Assembly (NCBI GenBank): GCA_036172665.1 | Contig: CM069877.1 | Location: 28,235,001 to 28,299,000 of the forward strand | DNA: 64,000 nt | Direction: 5' to 3' | Origin: Prosopocoilus inquinatus | Lineage: Eukaryota; Arthropoda; Insecta; Coleoptera; Lucanidae | Shown here: positions 1 to 10,335 of the stretch, in pieces | How positions within the stretch are numbered: the first letter of the stretch is position 1 | Layout of the letters: each line of letters starts with the position of its first letter | Position numbers and translations under genes: made by a program | The notes under the pieces: generated by a model | Told to the model about the DNA's origin: nothing | The model's input: the letters and a program-made list of their open reading frames with translations, nothing else | The model's database searches: none

Positions 1-215
1 ACGTAAACTACTCTGGGGAAAGTAATGATGTTGCAAAACAACTGTAACAGAAGACCAAAAAGGAACCTCCGACCCACCAGTGACTAAATTAAATCCGATA
101 AATAAAGAGATACATTTTTTGTATCCGATTGTTTGAAGCTCTACCTATGCCCCTAAAACCCTGAGGGCTCCGTCCCGACTTGGTTAAGGGCTACCCGTGA
201 CAAGGAGGAAGCCGG

Positions 216-1505
216 TACGTGGGCTGCTGGAAAAGTTTCTGGAAACTATGAAAAAATGCATATGAAATTTGGTAAACGGTATTGTTTTTCGAAGTACCAT
301 CGCCTTTGACGTCAATATACTTTTGCATACGCTCGGACCAATTTCTAAAGCAAGTTTTCCACTCTAAAGATGGTACCTCAGAAACCAGTGTCAGGAATGT
401 TTCAACCGCTGCTTCAGCCGACGAAAATCGCTCACCACGCATTTTATTTTTGATATTTGGGAACAAAAAGAAATCATTAGGTGATAAATCAGGTGAATAT
501 GGATAATGAGTCATTAATTCAACATTTTTGTTGGACAAAAAATCAATTGTTTGACGCGCTGAGTGAGAGCTGGCGTTGAGATGGAGAATAATTCGTCGAT
601 TTCGATTGTTTCTTCTTATTTGAGCGATGACTTCCGGAAAACAAATTGTAGTATACCAATCAGCATTCACGGTTTATCGATCCTCTAAAGCCACGGTTGC
701 TACATGTCCAGTTAAACCAAAGAAACAAGCAATCATTTGCTTCGCAGCACTGCGTGAACGGACAACTTTTGTTGGTTTTGGTTCATTTTGAAATACCCAA
801 ACGGTAGATTGTTGTTTACTTTCTGGCTCGTACGAATAGATCCACGTTTCGTCACCAGTAACGATGTTATAAAGTAAATTTGAACGACCTCCATTGAATT
901 TCTTGAGCATTTCTTCGCACCATTTGACACGACCCTGCTTTTGCGCTTCTGTTAAATTGTGTGGGATCCAACGACTGCAAAGCTTTCGTACGTTCAAATG
1001 ATCATGCAAAATCTGGTGTATTGCTTTCATGTCAATGCGTAAGGATGCTTGAATCTCACGGTATGTCACATGTCGATCTCGCTCAAGCATTTCACGCACA
1101 GCATCTACATTAGTGACAACAACAGATGTTGATGCACGACCTTCACGAAATTCGTCACTGAGAGAGGTACGTCCACGCTGGAATTCGGAAAACCATTTAT
1201 AAATACTGCTCTTTGATGGTGCTTCATCTCCAAAAGCCAAGTGAAGCCGATCGAGGCATTGTTTCGGCGTTAGACCACATTTGAAATCGTAAAAAATCAT
1301 GGCACGAAAATTTCCACGCGAAATTTCCATGTTTACACAAAATTACTTTTTCTCAAATGCTGTACAAACAAAACTAGTTCACTTGGATAGGAACTGTCAA
1401 TAGAATTATAGGCGAAAAACGTCAAATTTTTCAAATATGACAGTTGATAAACGCTGACAATTCTAGACCTACTAGATTTCAGAAAATTTTCCAGCAGCCC
1501 ACGTA
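216..1505 (-). mobile_element. mariner transposon, complete but dead
   Basis: Both ends are visible: 216-240 and 1481-1505 are inverted copies of about 25 bp (left arm reads TACGTGGGCTGCTGGAAAA) starting at TA, the mariner target dinucleotide. The 1.29 kb length is normal for a full mariner. It encodes one transposase on the minus strand with disabling changes (next entry). It lies just 3' of the last recognisable nicotinic receptor exon on the same strand, so it may sit in that gene's 3' end. The near-identical TIRs suggest a fairly recent insertion. Confidence 0.9.
242..1330 (-). pseudogene. mariner transposase, interrupted
   Basis: This is a DD34D mariner transposase, the cut-and-paste enzyme that acts on its own TIRs. 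The ATG at 1330 opens an N-terminal helix-turn-helix half (MEISRGNFRAMIFYDFK, then SKSSIYKWF). The mariner WIPHNLTEAQK signature and the first catalytic Asp in TGDETWIY, near residue 160, follow. A TAA at 674-676 breaks the frame after ALEDR; reading resumes in the same frame at TVNADWYTTICFPEV. The second catalytic Asp, normally in LHHDNAS, is missing: the sequence reads LHLNASSH, one residue short. The third acidic site is kept in YSPDLSPNDFFLF. The usual C-terminal end is degenerate after QKYIDVKGD, and the frame runs on to a stop at 191. One stop plus loss of a catalytic Asp make it inactive. The family assignment is secure, the subfamily is not. Confidence 0.92.
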
Positions 1506-1726
1506 AAGCGCCTTTTGTCGTGACAGTGTACTCGTCCACAACTAAAATGTATCTCCTAACGGTTGTCATTACAGAGTAAGCAGATAAGTTTAATTTTTTA
1601 AATTAAGTCTTTTTGGATGTTCCTTATATATTTGGTGCAAATGGTAATAATGAAATGCCCCACTTAAGGACTATATTATTAAACGTAAGAACTAGCACTA
1701 AAACAAAACTGAAATGTAAAACATAC

Positions 1727-1902
1727 CTTCAAGTTGTAATTCAAAAGGAGTACACTTTGTCCTACGCGACTTGCAAGCAAACTCGTGATTGTGCTCGAAA
1801 TCCACATGGGACTCTCCTCTGGTTTGTTAACTAGTCGTTTAAGAAGTGCTGTTAACACCAAGGCAAAAGCAGAAAGCATGAGCGAGTTTCGACCATAATC
1901 AA
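1727..1902 (-). CDS. nicotinic acetylcholine receptor subunit, M3 exon
   Basis: This exon encodes transmembrane helix M3 and the start of the cytoplasmic loop of a pentameric ligand-gated ion channel subunit. It begins after the acceptor TTTTCAG and ends AAG before the donor GTATGT. The peptide starts DYGRNSLMLSAFALVLTALL and continues LVNKPEESPMWISSTI, matching the usual M3 followed by the MA-helix start (typically HHRTPxxHxMPxWV). Phase joins cleanly to the preceding exon across a 53-bp intron. No stop is present. The next exon, which should carry the rest of the loop and M4, could not be placed with confidence; the mariner begins 222 bp further on. The HHR motif common after M3 is replaced by KRL, so the subunit is divergent. 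Confidence 0.8.
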
Positions 1903-1955
1903 CTGAAAATGGAGACCTTTTACAAACATATAACAATACTTTTTATCAGTTATAC

Positions 1956-2108
1956 TTATTAACGGGACTTCGTCTCCAAAATTCGGTAGAGACCAAGAGA
2001 TGAATTGGAGGTGCAACAAGTGAACGATCACGTTTACGCATGCCAGGCAAAACCGATCCATGCCGTCGGGATTCAAGCAAAACGTTAGTAAAGTTGTAAT
2101 CATTATGA
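1956..2108 (-). CDS. nicotinic acetylcholine receptor subunit, M1-M2 exon
   Basis: This exon starts after TTTTATAG and ends at A before a GTATAA donor. Spliced in phase to its neighbours it reads VIMITTLLTFCLNPDGMDRF, then CLACVNVIVHLLHLQFI and SWSLPNFGDEVPLI. That is the end of M1, the M1-M2 turn (normally LPPDSGEK) and the pore-lining M2 up to the conserved VPLI. The M2 helix is unusual: polar and His residues replace the typical LLSLTVFLLLV pore face. The channel, if made, would have atypical conduction or act as an accessory subunit. The 48-bp and 53-bp flanking introns are typical of insects. Confidence 0.83.
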
Positions 2109-2156
2109 CTATAAAACAAGAAATACTTTTTTGTCCAAAGGCTACTTTTTACCTAC

Positions 2157-2548
2157 CTAAAGCAGGCACTACCACTGTAGCAGCATGAAATCCGGGATGT
2201 CGTTTTAGATAGAAGACGTACTTCAAGGAAGGATATGTATTATTGGGGCAACATTTATAACGACCGACGTTTTTTATGGCTGAAATATTCAGAAGCTCCC
2301 ATTCCGCATTTGGTCGGTAATCATCCGTTAATACCGCACCCGATTGAAAGGTGAAATTCACCTCTTCGCCACTGTATACCCAGGAACCAAAACTGACCGA
2401 GCAGTTTTGCTTGTCGTAGGGGTACCAAAGGAGCTTCGCTCTGCAGTAAGCGGAACTTTTCACGGGTGGCACACACGTTACAACGCCAACGTTGGATATT
2501 AAGCAGGTCACTCCATTTAGAACAGAGGGATCATCCGATTGATCGTGC
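2157..2548 (-). CDS. nicotinic acetylcholine receptor subunit, Cys-loop and loop C exon
   Basis: This is the main extracellular ligand-binding exon. The acceptor is TTTTCCAG and the donor is G|GTAGGT. It contains the diagnostic Cys-loop, CRAKLLWYPYDKQNC (two Cys with 13 residues between), followed by FGSWVYSGEEVNF. The adjacent cysteine pair in YKCCPNNTYPSLKY sits in the agonist-binding loop C and marks an alpha-type subunit. The exon ends in the pre-M1 region, FYLKRHPGFHAATVVVPAL. NVTF-like and NIS glycosylation sites are seen. There is no frameshift or stop. The acetylcholine-binding aromatic of loop A/B is not obvious, so ligand specificity is uncertain. It resembles the divergent, non-core nAChR subunits that insects have in variable number. 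Confidence 0.9.
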
Positions 2549-2603
2549 CTGGAAAATATAATGAATTAAAAAATACCTACATGCTAATTAATTTCGTCTT
2601 TAC

Positions 2604-2713
2604 GCATTGTAAATGGATAAATCCGGAGTCCATATTTCAGAGCTGTGCAGAAAAATTGTGTCGACGTTGTCATAGTCTTTCTTGTCCCATTTTAAGTGTT
2701 CGTCTAGCCAGTG
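2604..2713 (-). CDS. nicotinic acetylcholine receptor subunit, loop D/A exon (110 bp)
   Basis: This exon is too short to stand out as an ORF. From the acceptor GATTTAG it reads HWLDEHLKWDKKDYDNVDTI, then FLHSSEIWTPDLSIYNA, ending AATGC before GTAAAG. This is the conserved segment W-x-D-x-x-L-x-W-(D/N)-x-x-x-(Y/F) ... IWxPDxxxYN found in every nAChR subunit. Its length of 110 bp equals the conserved exon that holds this segment across insect nAChR genes. It splices in phase (codon GC+G) across a 55-bp intron to the Cys-loop exon. Exons for the signal peptide and N-terminal helix were not located upstream; they may lie beyond a larger intron or be lost. Confidence 0.87.
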
Positions 2714-2813
2714 CTAAATCAGAATTTATTTTGTTCAATAGTTCAATAGTTTCCAGATACTTTTTCCAGATGTTAAAATTATTATTCTTTTCCATACAGC
2801 TTAGCTTAAGCTA

Positions 2814-3030
2814 AGTGCATATTATAAAAGCTATTTAGATAAATGAACGGTGTCTAAGTGGATAAATAAATGCAGTTTGAGGTGAGTAAATTGCCCAAAC
2901 AATGAGAATTTCAGTCACTTTTTACGTCATGGAAATGAAAAATTCCATTTTTTGTTTAATTTGTTGTCTCCAAAATTCAGGTTAATCGATTAGTAAATAA
3001 AGATTTTAGAAGGGTGAGCACATGGCGCGG
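2814..3030. other. stretch upstream of the nAChR exons, nothing assigned
   Basis: AT-rich sequence between the first recognised nAChR exon and the giant inverted repeat. The expected small exon before the 110-bp exon could not be found in a compatible phase. Confidence 0.4.
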
Positions 3031-5151
3031 TATATACCGGTTGTTTCAAATTGGGTGTGCACTTAAACCGTAAGAGATACAAATACGGTTAAATGGAAGA
3101 AAAGTTGCACGAATCAATGCCTAATTCGAATCCATTGACAGAATTATTTTTTTCTTATTTCTTCTTGAGATATTAATGAAAATGTAAAAAAGTTGAATTT
3201 CTTTTTTCCTCTGTATCTCTTCTATTATACATAATTTTGAAATTCTGATTTAACTTTCTAAAGGCACTTTTTGATTCTGCTTCGAATAGGAGAAACAGAA
3301 TTGAAGTAAAACGTTTCATCTTTCTGCTACCATCATTAGTTTCAATTTTTTTAATCCAACTTAAGTCTTTTTATTATTCTATTCGATAGAATCTTTTCTC
3401 CTGATTGCAATGGTATATCACACTTAATAGTTGATATTAATCTGAAGCTAAAATAATACAGATTTTTATATGAAAATTTTATTTAATACATAATTTCAAA
3501 TTTTTAGTTCATCTTCTTAGCTATAGTGTATATTATAATAAACTATTTAAAGTTTTTCTGTATCGTTATTTTATTAATGCACTGCACTTACGAAAATGAA
3601 TTTTTACTGAGAAATATTGGGTGATTCTAATATAACTTGCTAGACTAGTATCTCAGGTTTGGTATAGGAATTAAAAAGCCTAGTTTTTAATTTTGACTCG
3701 CACTGTTGGATTAAAAGAAAAAGTGAATACTAATTATACTAAAAATATTTAGATATTACTGAATAGTGTCTTTTACACAGACATTGGCAGCTAAAAACGA
3801 ATATTTTTGTGATAAATTTGAAAAATACTTTCTACAACAATGTATTTTTTTTATATCTTTAGCACTCGGTGGCTCTCAACACTTCACTATCTTTAATTTT
3901 CTTAAACATGGCTGAGTCCAAAAATGGTACAAAATTTTGTCATTTTGACGAGGTGATTACCAGTTGAAGTTTGGCATGTTATATCCGGACCACCCTGCAT
4001 AATTTAAACAGGATAAACTAGGCTTTGTATTTTGGACATTGAAATAGTGACAGCATTAAGATAAATAATAAGGGGGAACTAAGAAGGCGAATGTTATATT
4101 CTTGCAGAAATGTTTCGCGAATTCATATTCGACACGCTAGACAACACATAGGATTAACAACGAATATGTGTCTTGAAAACAGTGGATGACATTTGGAGGA
4201 TTTACTTTAATTTATTTATTTCACTTTATTTATTTCACAAATTCATGTTCTTCTTCTATAATTTTTGTTCAAGTTATTTATTTTATTCTTGTAATTTAAT
4301 ACGTTTATACTGCTGTTTATTTGGTTTGTGTTAACCATCTAATATCATATAGATAATATTTATTGATTTTTCCTCTTTCGACAATTGAATGTTAGCTGTT
4401 AATCCTTAACAAATAAAAAAAAGTAGTCAGGTATAAATTTACTTATTAAGAAAGAAAAACATAATGAAACTGTATCAGTTTTTTCTGTCATATTTTAACT
4501 TTACTTGAAAAAAAGGTATTAAGTATCAGACATCACCGAAATCACCAGAAAAAATGCTATCCAATTGAATAATAAAAAGAAGCTATTAATCAATAGCGAA
4601 ACGTTGAGTGTTTTCCCTTCATAATTTTATACGTTTCAAGTTTAAAAAAAATTTTACTTACAAAAATTTTTAATTATGTAGATATTAAATAAAAGTTTTA
4701 TATAAAATCTGAATTATTTAAGCTTCAAATTAATGTCAACTATTAAGTGTGATATATCATTGCAATCAGGAGAAAAAATGCTATCGAATAGAATAATAAA
4801 AAGATATAAGTTGTATTAAAAAAATAGAAACTGATTATGGTCGTGGAAAGACGAAACGTTTGACTTCAATTCTATTACTTCTATTCGAAGCAGAATGAAA
4901 AAGTGCCTGTAGAAAGTTAAATCAGAATTTCAAAATTATGTATAATAAAAGAGATACAAAGAGAAAAAGAAAATCGCTTTTTTTACATTTTTATTAATAT
5001 TTCAAGAAGAAATAATAAAAAAATCATTCTGTTAATAAATATGAGTTAGTCATTGATTCGTGCAACTTTTCTTCCATTTAACCAAATTTGTATATCTTAC
5101 GGTTTAGGAGATCCCTTCAGTGCACACCCAATTTGAAACAGCCGGTATATA
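3031..5151. mobile_element. giant inverted-repeat (fold-back) element, 2.1 kb
   Basis: The two ends mirror each other for about 475 bp: from TATATACCGG at 3031 towards 3510, and from 5151 backwards to about 4680. The arms share long blocks such as GTTTCAAATTGGGTGTGCAC and GAAGAAAAGTTGCACGAATC, with a few small indels. The 1.1 kb centre is AT-rich without a long ORF. A fragment of hammerhead family C lies at 4579-4662. Each arm has a decayed hammerhead-like motif (around 3305-3350 minus and 4830-4875 plus). No target duplication longer than TATATA was recognised. Confidence 0.85.
4579..4662 (+). repeat. hammerhead family C fragment
   Basis: The stretch AGCTAT...ATAGCGAAACGTTGAGTG plus TTTTCCCTTCAT matches the stem II, GAAA, stem III and downstream part of family C copies at 48.9-49.3 kb and 63.0-63.2 kb. 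The CUGANGA half is missing, so it cannot form a ribozyme. Confidence 0.7.
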
Positions 5152-5385
5152 CAGGCTGTCCATTTTTCGAGCTCAAGTATGGGAATTTCACTTATTTTGA
5201 GAGATACGAGGTCGGTTAAATTAGGCCAAAGTTGCGTATTTTCATGTTAATTAATAATCTGGAAAGCAATTTAAATTATTCGTTTTCGTTTTGAAGATAT
5301 TGCGAAAAAATTAAAATATTTCATTTTAGTTTTTATTTTTTCAATCGAAAACCGATAAAGCTAGACATTTATAATTTACACATTA
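5152..5385. other. unassigned AT-rich stretch
   Basis: It starts TACAGGCTGTCC, which looks like the end of a TA-inserting element, but no matching opposite end was found. Confidence 0.3.
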
Positions 5386-6092
5386 GGTATATTCGTTTTA
5401 GAAATGCTGGGTTTGCCACAATAGCGTCATCTTCAAGTAGCTGATGCCCATCTAGGTCAAGTTATGGTTGCATCAGAAATTGATCTAAAACGAATTGTTT
5501 GTGATGGGCAAGTTGTACCCAGAGAAAAGAAAAATGTTAAATCAGCATAATTTTCGTTTGGGTACGTTCAATGCATTTATTTAAAAGAAAAGCCATTATG
5601 TATTCTATTCAAGTAAAAAAGCGTTTGAATCAACAAGAAACTGCTTGAATTAATGTAAAGTGTGCATCTTTCAAATAAATAAATGCATCGACTATATTCA
5701 AACAAAGATTTTTCTCTGTGATGAACACCGACCTTGCTGAAAAATAATTAAATTAAGGTTAAGTAAACAATACTTTGGTGTTGACGCAACTAAACCCTAC
5801 TCTGGAGTAGGTGCACATTGCGTCAACACCAGCGTTGCCGCAGTGGCAATTAAAACGAATATGCCAATGTCAAATACAGCATGCCGAAAATCTAAAACGA
5901 ATACACAATTCGTTGACGCAGGTGACTTGTGGCAACCTAAGGTGCAGTTTTACAATTGCAGCTCAACTTTGAGCTGAGGTTTAAACCCTTAGCAACGATT
6001 ATTTCAACAATTGTTGTGAAGGATTTAAGCTTCGGCTCAAAGTTAAACCGTCATTGTAAAACTGGGCCTTAGTCATCTAAAACGAATATACC
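5386..6092. mobile_element. MITE flanked by TA, with two nested hairpins
   Basis: Terminal inverted repeats of about 18 bp (GGTATATTCGTTTTAGA) face each other at 5386 and 6092, each next to TA. Inside are two further perfect-stem hairpins: 5774-5829 (arms GGTGTTGACGCAA) and about 5941-6067 (arms of about 50 bp beginning GCAGTTTTACAATTG). No coding potential was seen. Confidence 0.75.
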
Positions 6093-6884
6093 TATTATTG
6101 AGGTACCTTTTTAAGTAGAATCTAAATCTGTCATTCCATTTCATAGATAAAAGATATAATAGATGTCAAAGCCAACGTTGTATACTATGTGGAGCAACAA
6201 AATGCCCGCCTCACGCGGCCTGGTGTGAATTAAAAAAAAGGCGCGTAATTTAAAAATATTTCTGCGTTAACGGTTTAAGGATTGTTCAAGAAATTAAATA
6301 ATCTAATAAATTGAGCTGCATTCTTGCGCAAGATACTAGTTTAGGGCTATTCGAGAAGAATGAACGGACAATTTGTGATTTTCTTTCTATAAATTATTAC
6401 CACGTTTGCTCGGATCGTTTTTTGCTCCGGTGCTTAATAAGGCCGCGCGGCCGTGATAGCCGAAAAAGTGCACTTTTCGCTTATCATTCTCTCTTACCTT
6501 ATTTTTATCACAAATTGTCCTGTTCGTTCGCCTGGAATGGCCGCAAACGAAATTTAAACGTTTAATTAAGGAAGAAATCGAATTAATACTTTGGCTTCTG
6601 ACAACCGATTCCAAACTTTTCAAAATCAATAAAAGGTAACCATGGTAACTTAAAAATATGCTAAGGATTACAGATTACTATAAATACAATGCCATCACTG
6701 CCATCCCAGCGACCTGGGGGGAATTATAATTTTTTTTCTTATGGGCGCCATACTGGATTCTCATATTTTTAAATAAAGATTTTTTCTACGATTCTAACAA
6801 TATATCACACATTACGGTTGATTTGACTGTTTGATCAAAATTTCTAATTTTTTATTTTTACGAGGTGGAAACAATAAAGACTTT
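6093..6884. other. unassigned stretch with one inverted repeat
   Basis: It contains an inverted pair at about 6353-6385 and 6507-6537 (GAACGGACAATTTGTGAT and its complement), probably a small MITE. The 80-residue ORFs across it lie inside that hairpin and look like chance frames. The right end (6873-6884) is the left target duplication of the next element. Confidence 0.4.
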
Positions 6885-7039
6885 AAAAATTTTTGTTGCA
6901 AATCGTTTTTGATTGCAGTGAAAACATCGAGCAGCCTCTGTACAGCTGTTTCAGCCCTGCTTGGGGCTTCGTCAGCAGAGACTTAGCTGGACATTCCCAC
7001 TGCAAATAAAAACGACTTGTCCAATTTATTCGCAAATAA
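6885..7039 (-). mobile_element. hammerhead family A element, short copy
   Basis: A 155-bp insertion flanked by imperfect 11-12 bp direct repeats (AATAAAGACTTT at 6873-6884 and AATAAAGATTT at 7040-7050). On the minus strand it starts in the TTGCGAATAAATTGG segment and ends with the family terminus before AAAATTTTT. It holds one intact ribozyme (next entry). Confidence 0.75.
6927..6991 (-). ncRNA. hammerhead ribozyme, family A copy 1
   Basis: Read on the minus strand: inner stem I CTCTG, core CTGACGA, stem II AGCCC/GGGCT closed by a six-base loop, core GAAA, minimal stem III A-CAG/CTG-T, cleavable nucleotide A17, then CAGAG pairing with CTCTG. The outer stem I block is partly mutated (TCCAGC against GCTCGA). 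All invariant core positions of a type I hammerhead are present. The predicted cut falls between 6941 and 6940. Confidence 0.8.
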
Positions 7040-7206
7040 AATAAAGATTTTGTCACTTATGTGGCGCTAGCTTAACCAACTGAAAATGCGGAAGAAATTC
7101 TGCACTCTTAAAAATCACTTTTTCATCACTCAATTTTTATAATATTCTTATTGCAAACAACCCCCACTTTAAGTGCCACCCAACCCAACCCAACCCAACA
7201 CCACTT

Positions 7207-7783
7207 TAACTAAATATTTGCAATTATTTGCTCTCTTGTAACTTTAAGAGCAAAATGGCAAAGGAAAATATTGTTCGGAATATTGAAATGCACTTAATAT
7301 CATATTTAGAACTTTAAATTTCGCAACCATTTTCTTTTAAAACGATAAAAATCTTCTGAAAAATGCACTTAATTTACTAACAAGTTAGCTATGACCGACC
7401 GATATTTAGATATTTGTATGCTTCAAAATTTGCAATTTTTGCACTTAGAAAAGTTTGGTTTCTCTTGCCGTTTCGTAATCTTTATAACGGAGTATTAAAA
7501 TACCCCGTTACGGAGTATTCTAACACTTCGTTACTCTCCGAAGAAATGCAAAAATTGAAAACTTTGAAGTTGTCACTTTCTATAAGTACTTAAATATTTT
7601 TCGGTCATTCTTAATAAACTGAGCGCATCTTTCAGAAGATTTTTGCCATTTTAAAAGAAACTGGCTGTGAAATTTAAAGTTTTAAATATTATGTTAGGTG
7701 CATTTTGATATTCCGAACAAGATTTTCCTTTGCCGTCTTGCTCTAAAATTTATAAGAGAGCCTATAATTGCAAGTACTTAATT
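7207..7783. mobile_element. long-TIR MITE, 0.58 kb
   Basis: About 180-bp arms mirror each other: TTGCAATTATTTGCTCTCTT at 7216 onwards, and its complement ending near 7780. Shared internal blocks include GAACAATATTTTCC on the complement and AATCTTCTGAAAAATGC. The short loop repeats CGGAGTATT. No ORF. Confidence 0.75.
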
Positions 7784-10335
7784 TTACATGCTATTTGGCT
7801 ATGTCTGAAGAACGATTCAACACAGTGTATATCTTTTAGGATGATTAGATAAAATTATTGTGGGCGGTGATTAATTAATCTGAAGGAAGTTGATGATTTC
7901 GTGATTTATTCCGGGTGACCTACCCGCCAGTTCGGCGGGTTTTCTTTCTTGTTCCCTGCTCTTAGTGAGTTGCGATATTGCGTTCGTTTCGTGGATGCTC
8001 CCCTGACCCCTGATATTTGAAGATCATTCGGTGAGGCTGATGTCACATTTCGCCGGATTGGCTAATTCTTTTCGATCTTTCTCTTTTATTATGTTTGTTT
8101 CTTTACTCGCGTTACCCCTAAATCGAGTCTGTAACGAATCATTTTAAAGTTACATTTTGGGATAACCACACGTTTTTTGTGCATTATGGTGAATTGTAAA
8201 CTATTTCCCTTGGCCACCAGGTGAGTTAATATTTTTGGGCCAAACCGTTTGATTCTCGGTGCTTTTGATCTCCGGTGTTTCTAATCCCCGGTGTGAAGTG
8301 CTGATCGCTCTTTTGCCCTTTCGGTCCTTCTGCTGCATAGCCCTCCTTGTAGGCGATCTGTTCTTTGGACTAGGAGATTTTCGGAAGAGTTTCGAACTTC
8401 GATAACCCCATTTAGCTGTCCGACGCGGGACGTGAAAAGGACGTGGAGGAGCCTAATTCGAGACTGACTCGGCACTGCGATAAGACAAGTCGGACCTTTT
8501 CCTAATTTTCTTACTTTTGCAGAATTATTTAATTGCGGACTAGCGCTCAGCTTTTGTTGATTAGATCAGACGTCTATTTGCGTAACAGATTGCTCCCCTT
8601 CTTGTTTTAGTTTATACTAGTCCCTTCAGGACCTTATTTTTTAGTGGACTTTTGCTAAGTTTTTTTAATTTTATTTGGACTAAACAAAATTTCAGATCTG
8701 ACTGATTGAATCTGGAGGTTGTAATTTGAACTTGTAAGTGATTTTACCGCATTTTAATTTGTACCAATCTCTGTGGCTTTAAGCCGATTTGTTTTATTGT
8801 TTGTATGAATTCTCATCCACCTCTGGGGCGGTTCATGTAAAATTATTACCAATCTTAATCTTACGGCGACATTTGTCCGTATTGATTTTGCTCTAGTTGT
8901 TTTGTAGCGCTTTGTTACGACGTTCAACTTCTTGATGTAATATTTCTATGTATGTATGTATGTTATTGACGAGACGCGTTTTTTTAATTTTCCCGCGGTA
9001 CCTTATATAAAAAAAAATTGAGTGGCGAATTTTGAAATAATTCTCGCGTATGGTTTGACGAATTCCAGTATCGTTCCATTGAAGCTGCCGGCGGCTCTGA
9101 AATTAGTCGACCCATAGCTAACTTTGTTACATGATCAGCAGGTAGGTAATAACACTTAAACTTTATGTGTAATTAGTGCGTAATCACATTCCGGTTATGA
9201 AACCCAGAACTCGGCGGAAAACGACGCGCGGGTAATTAAATTGGAACGTGAGCACGCAAGTATTCCGCATACTCAGAGTTAGCTCGCGACCGAGTTAAGT
9301 AAGCAGATTTTTATAAACAAATCGGTATAAATAGACCGACCCAATTTCGAAACTGTAGTTGATACAATTAAGCTATTAGTGTGATTCACAAAAAGGGCCT
9401 CGCCCTATGCCCACGATGGTCGTCGTCGATCCTTCTGGACCGTAACCGTCGCCGTTTTCCAACCCTGACGGACGTCGTCAGAGTTGTCCTGAACCTTTAA
9501 TCACGTTGGCGTTAGACCACTACGCAATATTCAATTTCTGTCATCACCAGTGTCAATTAATCGAACACCCTGAGAAACCGTCCGTAAGTCATACCGAAAC
9601 ACCTCAAGGTCACCAGCTACTTACTACAGCGGCGGAGTACATCCAACCTATATACCAATCAATATTCAGTAATTAAGATGCTCCGCGGCAGTAACATCTT
9701 AGAAAAGCGAGTTTAGAAACTGGGACTAACGATTTAAGCCCGCGAGGGTACATGTATACGTAATGTATATGGTACTTATAAGCAACATGTGGCAATATGA
9801 AGCACTATTGTCATATATTGACAGGTGTCGCAAAATGTCGCCCGATATTTATCCACATGGTCTAGCGATGTAATGACTAAGCAATTGATTGCCGTCAAAA
9901 TTGCCCGTGTAGAAATTATTAATTTTTTGACAAAAGTCTCACAAAGGCCCTGAAAAGGTAAATGATTTTTTTATAAAATGCAGAAACTTACCATTGGAAG
10001 CCACGTGTGGACGTCGATTGTGTTTGAAAATGCGTCCTGCAATATTGTAAAGGGGGTTAAATGTTTTTTTTTTCTTCAATTTTCAATAACTTGAACGAAC
10101 CAGGAATGATCCAAGGATAATACCAAAGATGTCATGAGTTTTTTAATTTATTTGTGTGTGTGTGTAAGGTGTATGTACTGAAGACGGCAGCTTAGCGTCG
10201 GTACATATTGGTTTTAAACTTGTACAGGTTGTGTCAGTGTCATTGTAACATGATAGCTCACTTGCGAGATGTCAAGTACTTGCGAAATAGCAGCCGCATT
10301 ATATACTGTATGTGTACTTTACCTTGAGACTCTAA
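7784..10335. other. 2.5 kb unassigned, less AT-rich
   Basis: No ORF above 65 codons makes sense here. A TATA-like motif followed by a plausible start (TATAAATAGACC at about 9328) occurs after CGCGGGTAATT-type sequence and could mark an LTR or a promoter. Simple repeats: TATG at about 8950 and TG at about 10155. The region is a candidate for a decayed retroelement or a 5' untranslated exon, but no protein match supports either. Confidence 0.35.
9322..9336 (+). promoter_or_regulatory. candidate TATA box
   Basis: GGTATAAATAG is a near-consensus TATA box in a relatively GC-rich setting. There is no downstream ORF to tie it to, so it may be an LTR promoter remnant. Confidence 0.3.

Noticed and set aside
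282..506. 74-codon plus ORF and other plus ORFs over 191-1330.
   Set aside because: Antisense of the mariner transposase.
1333..1569. 78-codon minus ORF beginning MTTVRRYILVVDEY,, considered as the nAChR M4 exon.
   Set aside because: Not hydrophobic enough for M4 and it runs into the mariner TIR.
2690..2797. Minus reading MEKNNNFNIWKKYLETIEL, considered as the nAChR exon before the 110-bp exon.
   Set aside because: NIW resembles the expected NVW, but no donor/acceptor pair gives a compatible phase.
7168..7200. CCCAACCCAACCCAACA as a possible telomeric repeat.
   Set aside because: Only four imperfect units, and the insect telomere unit is TTAGG.
7921..7950. CCCGCC...GGCGGG hairpin followed by a T-run, like a bacterial intrinsic terminator.
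   Set aside because: The setting is a eukaryotic nuclear genome with no adjacent ORF; most likely chance.
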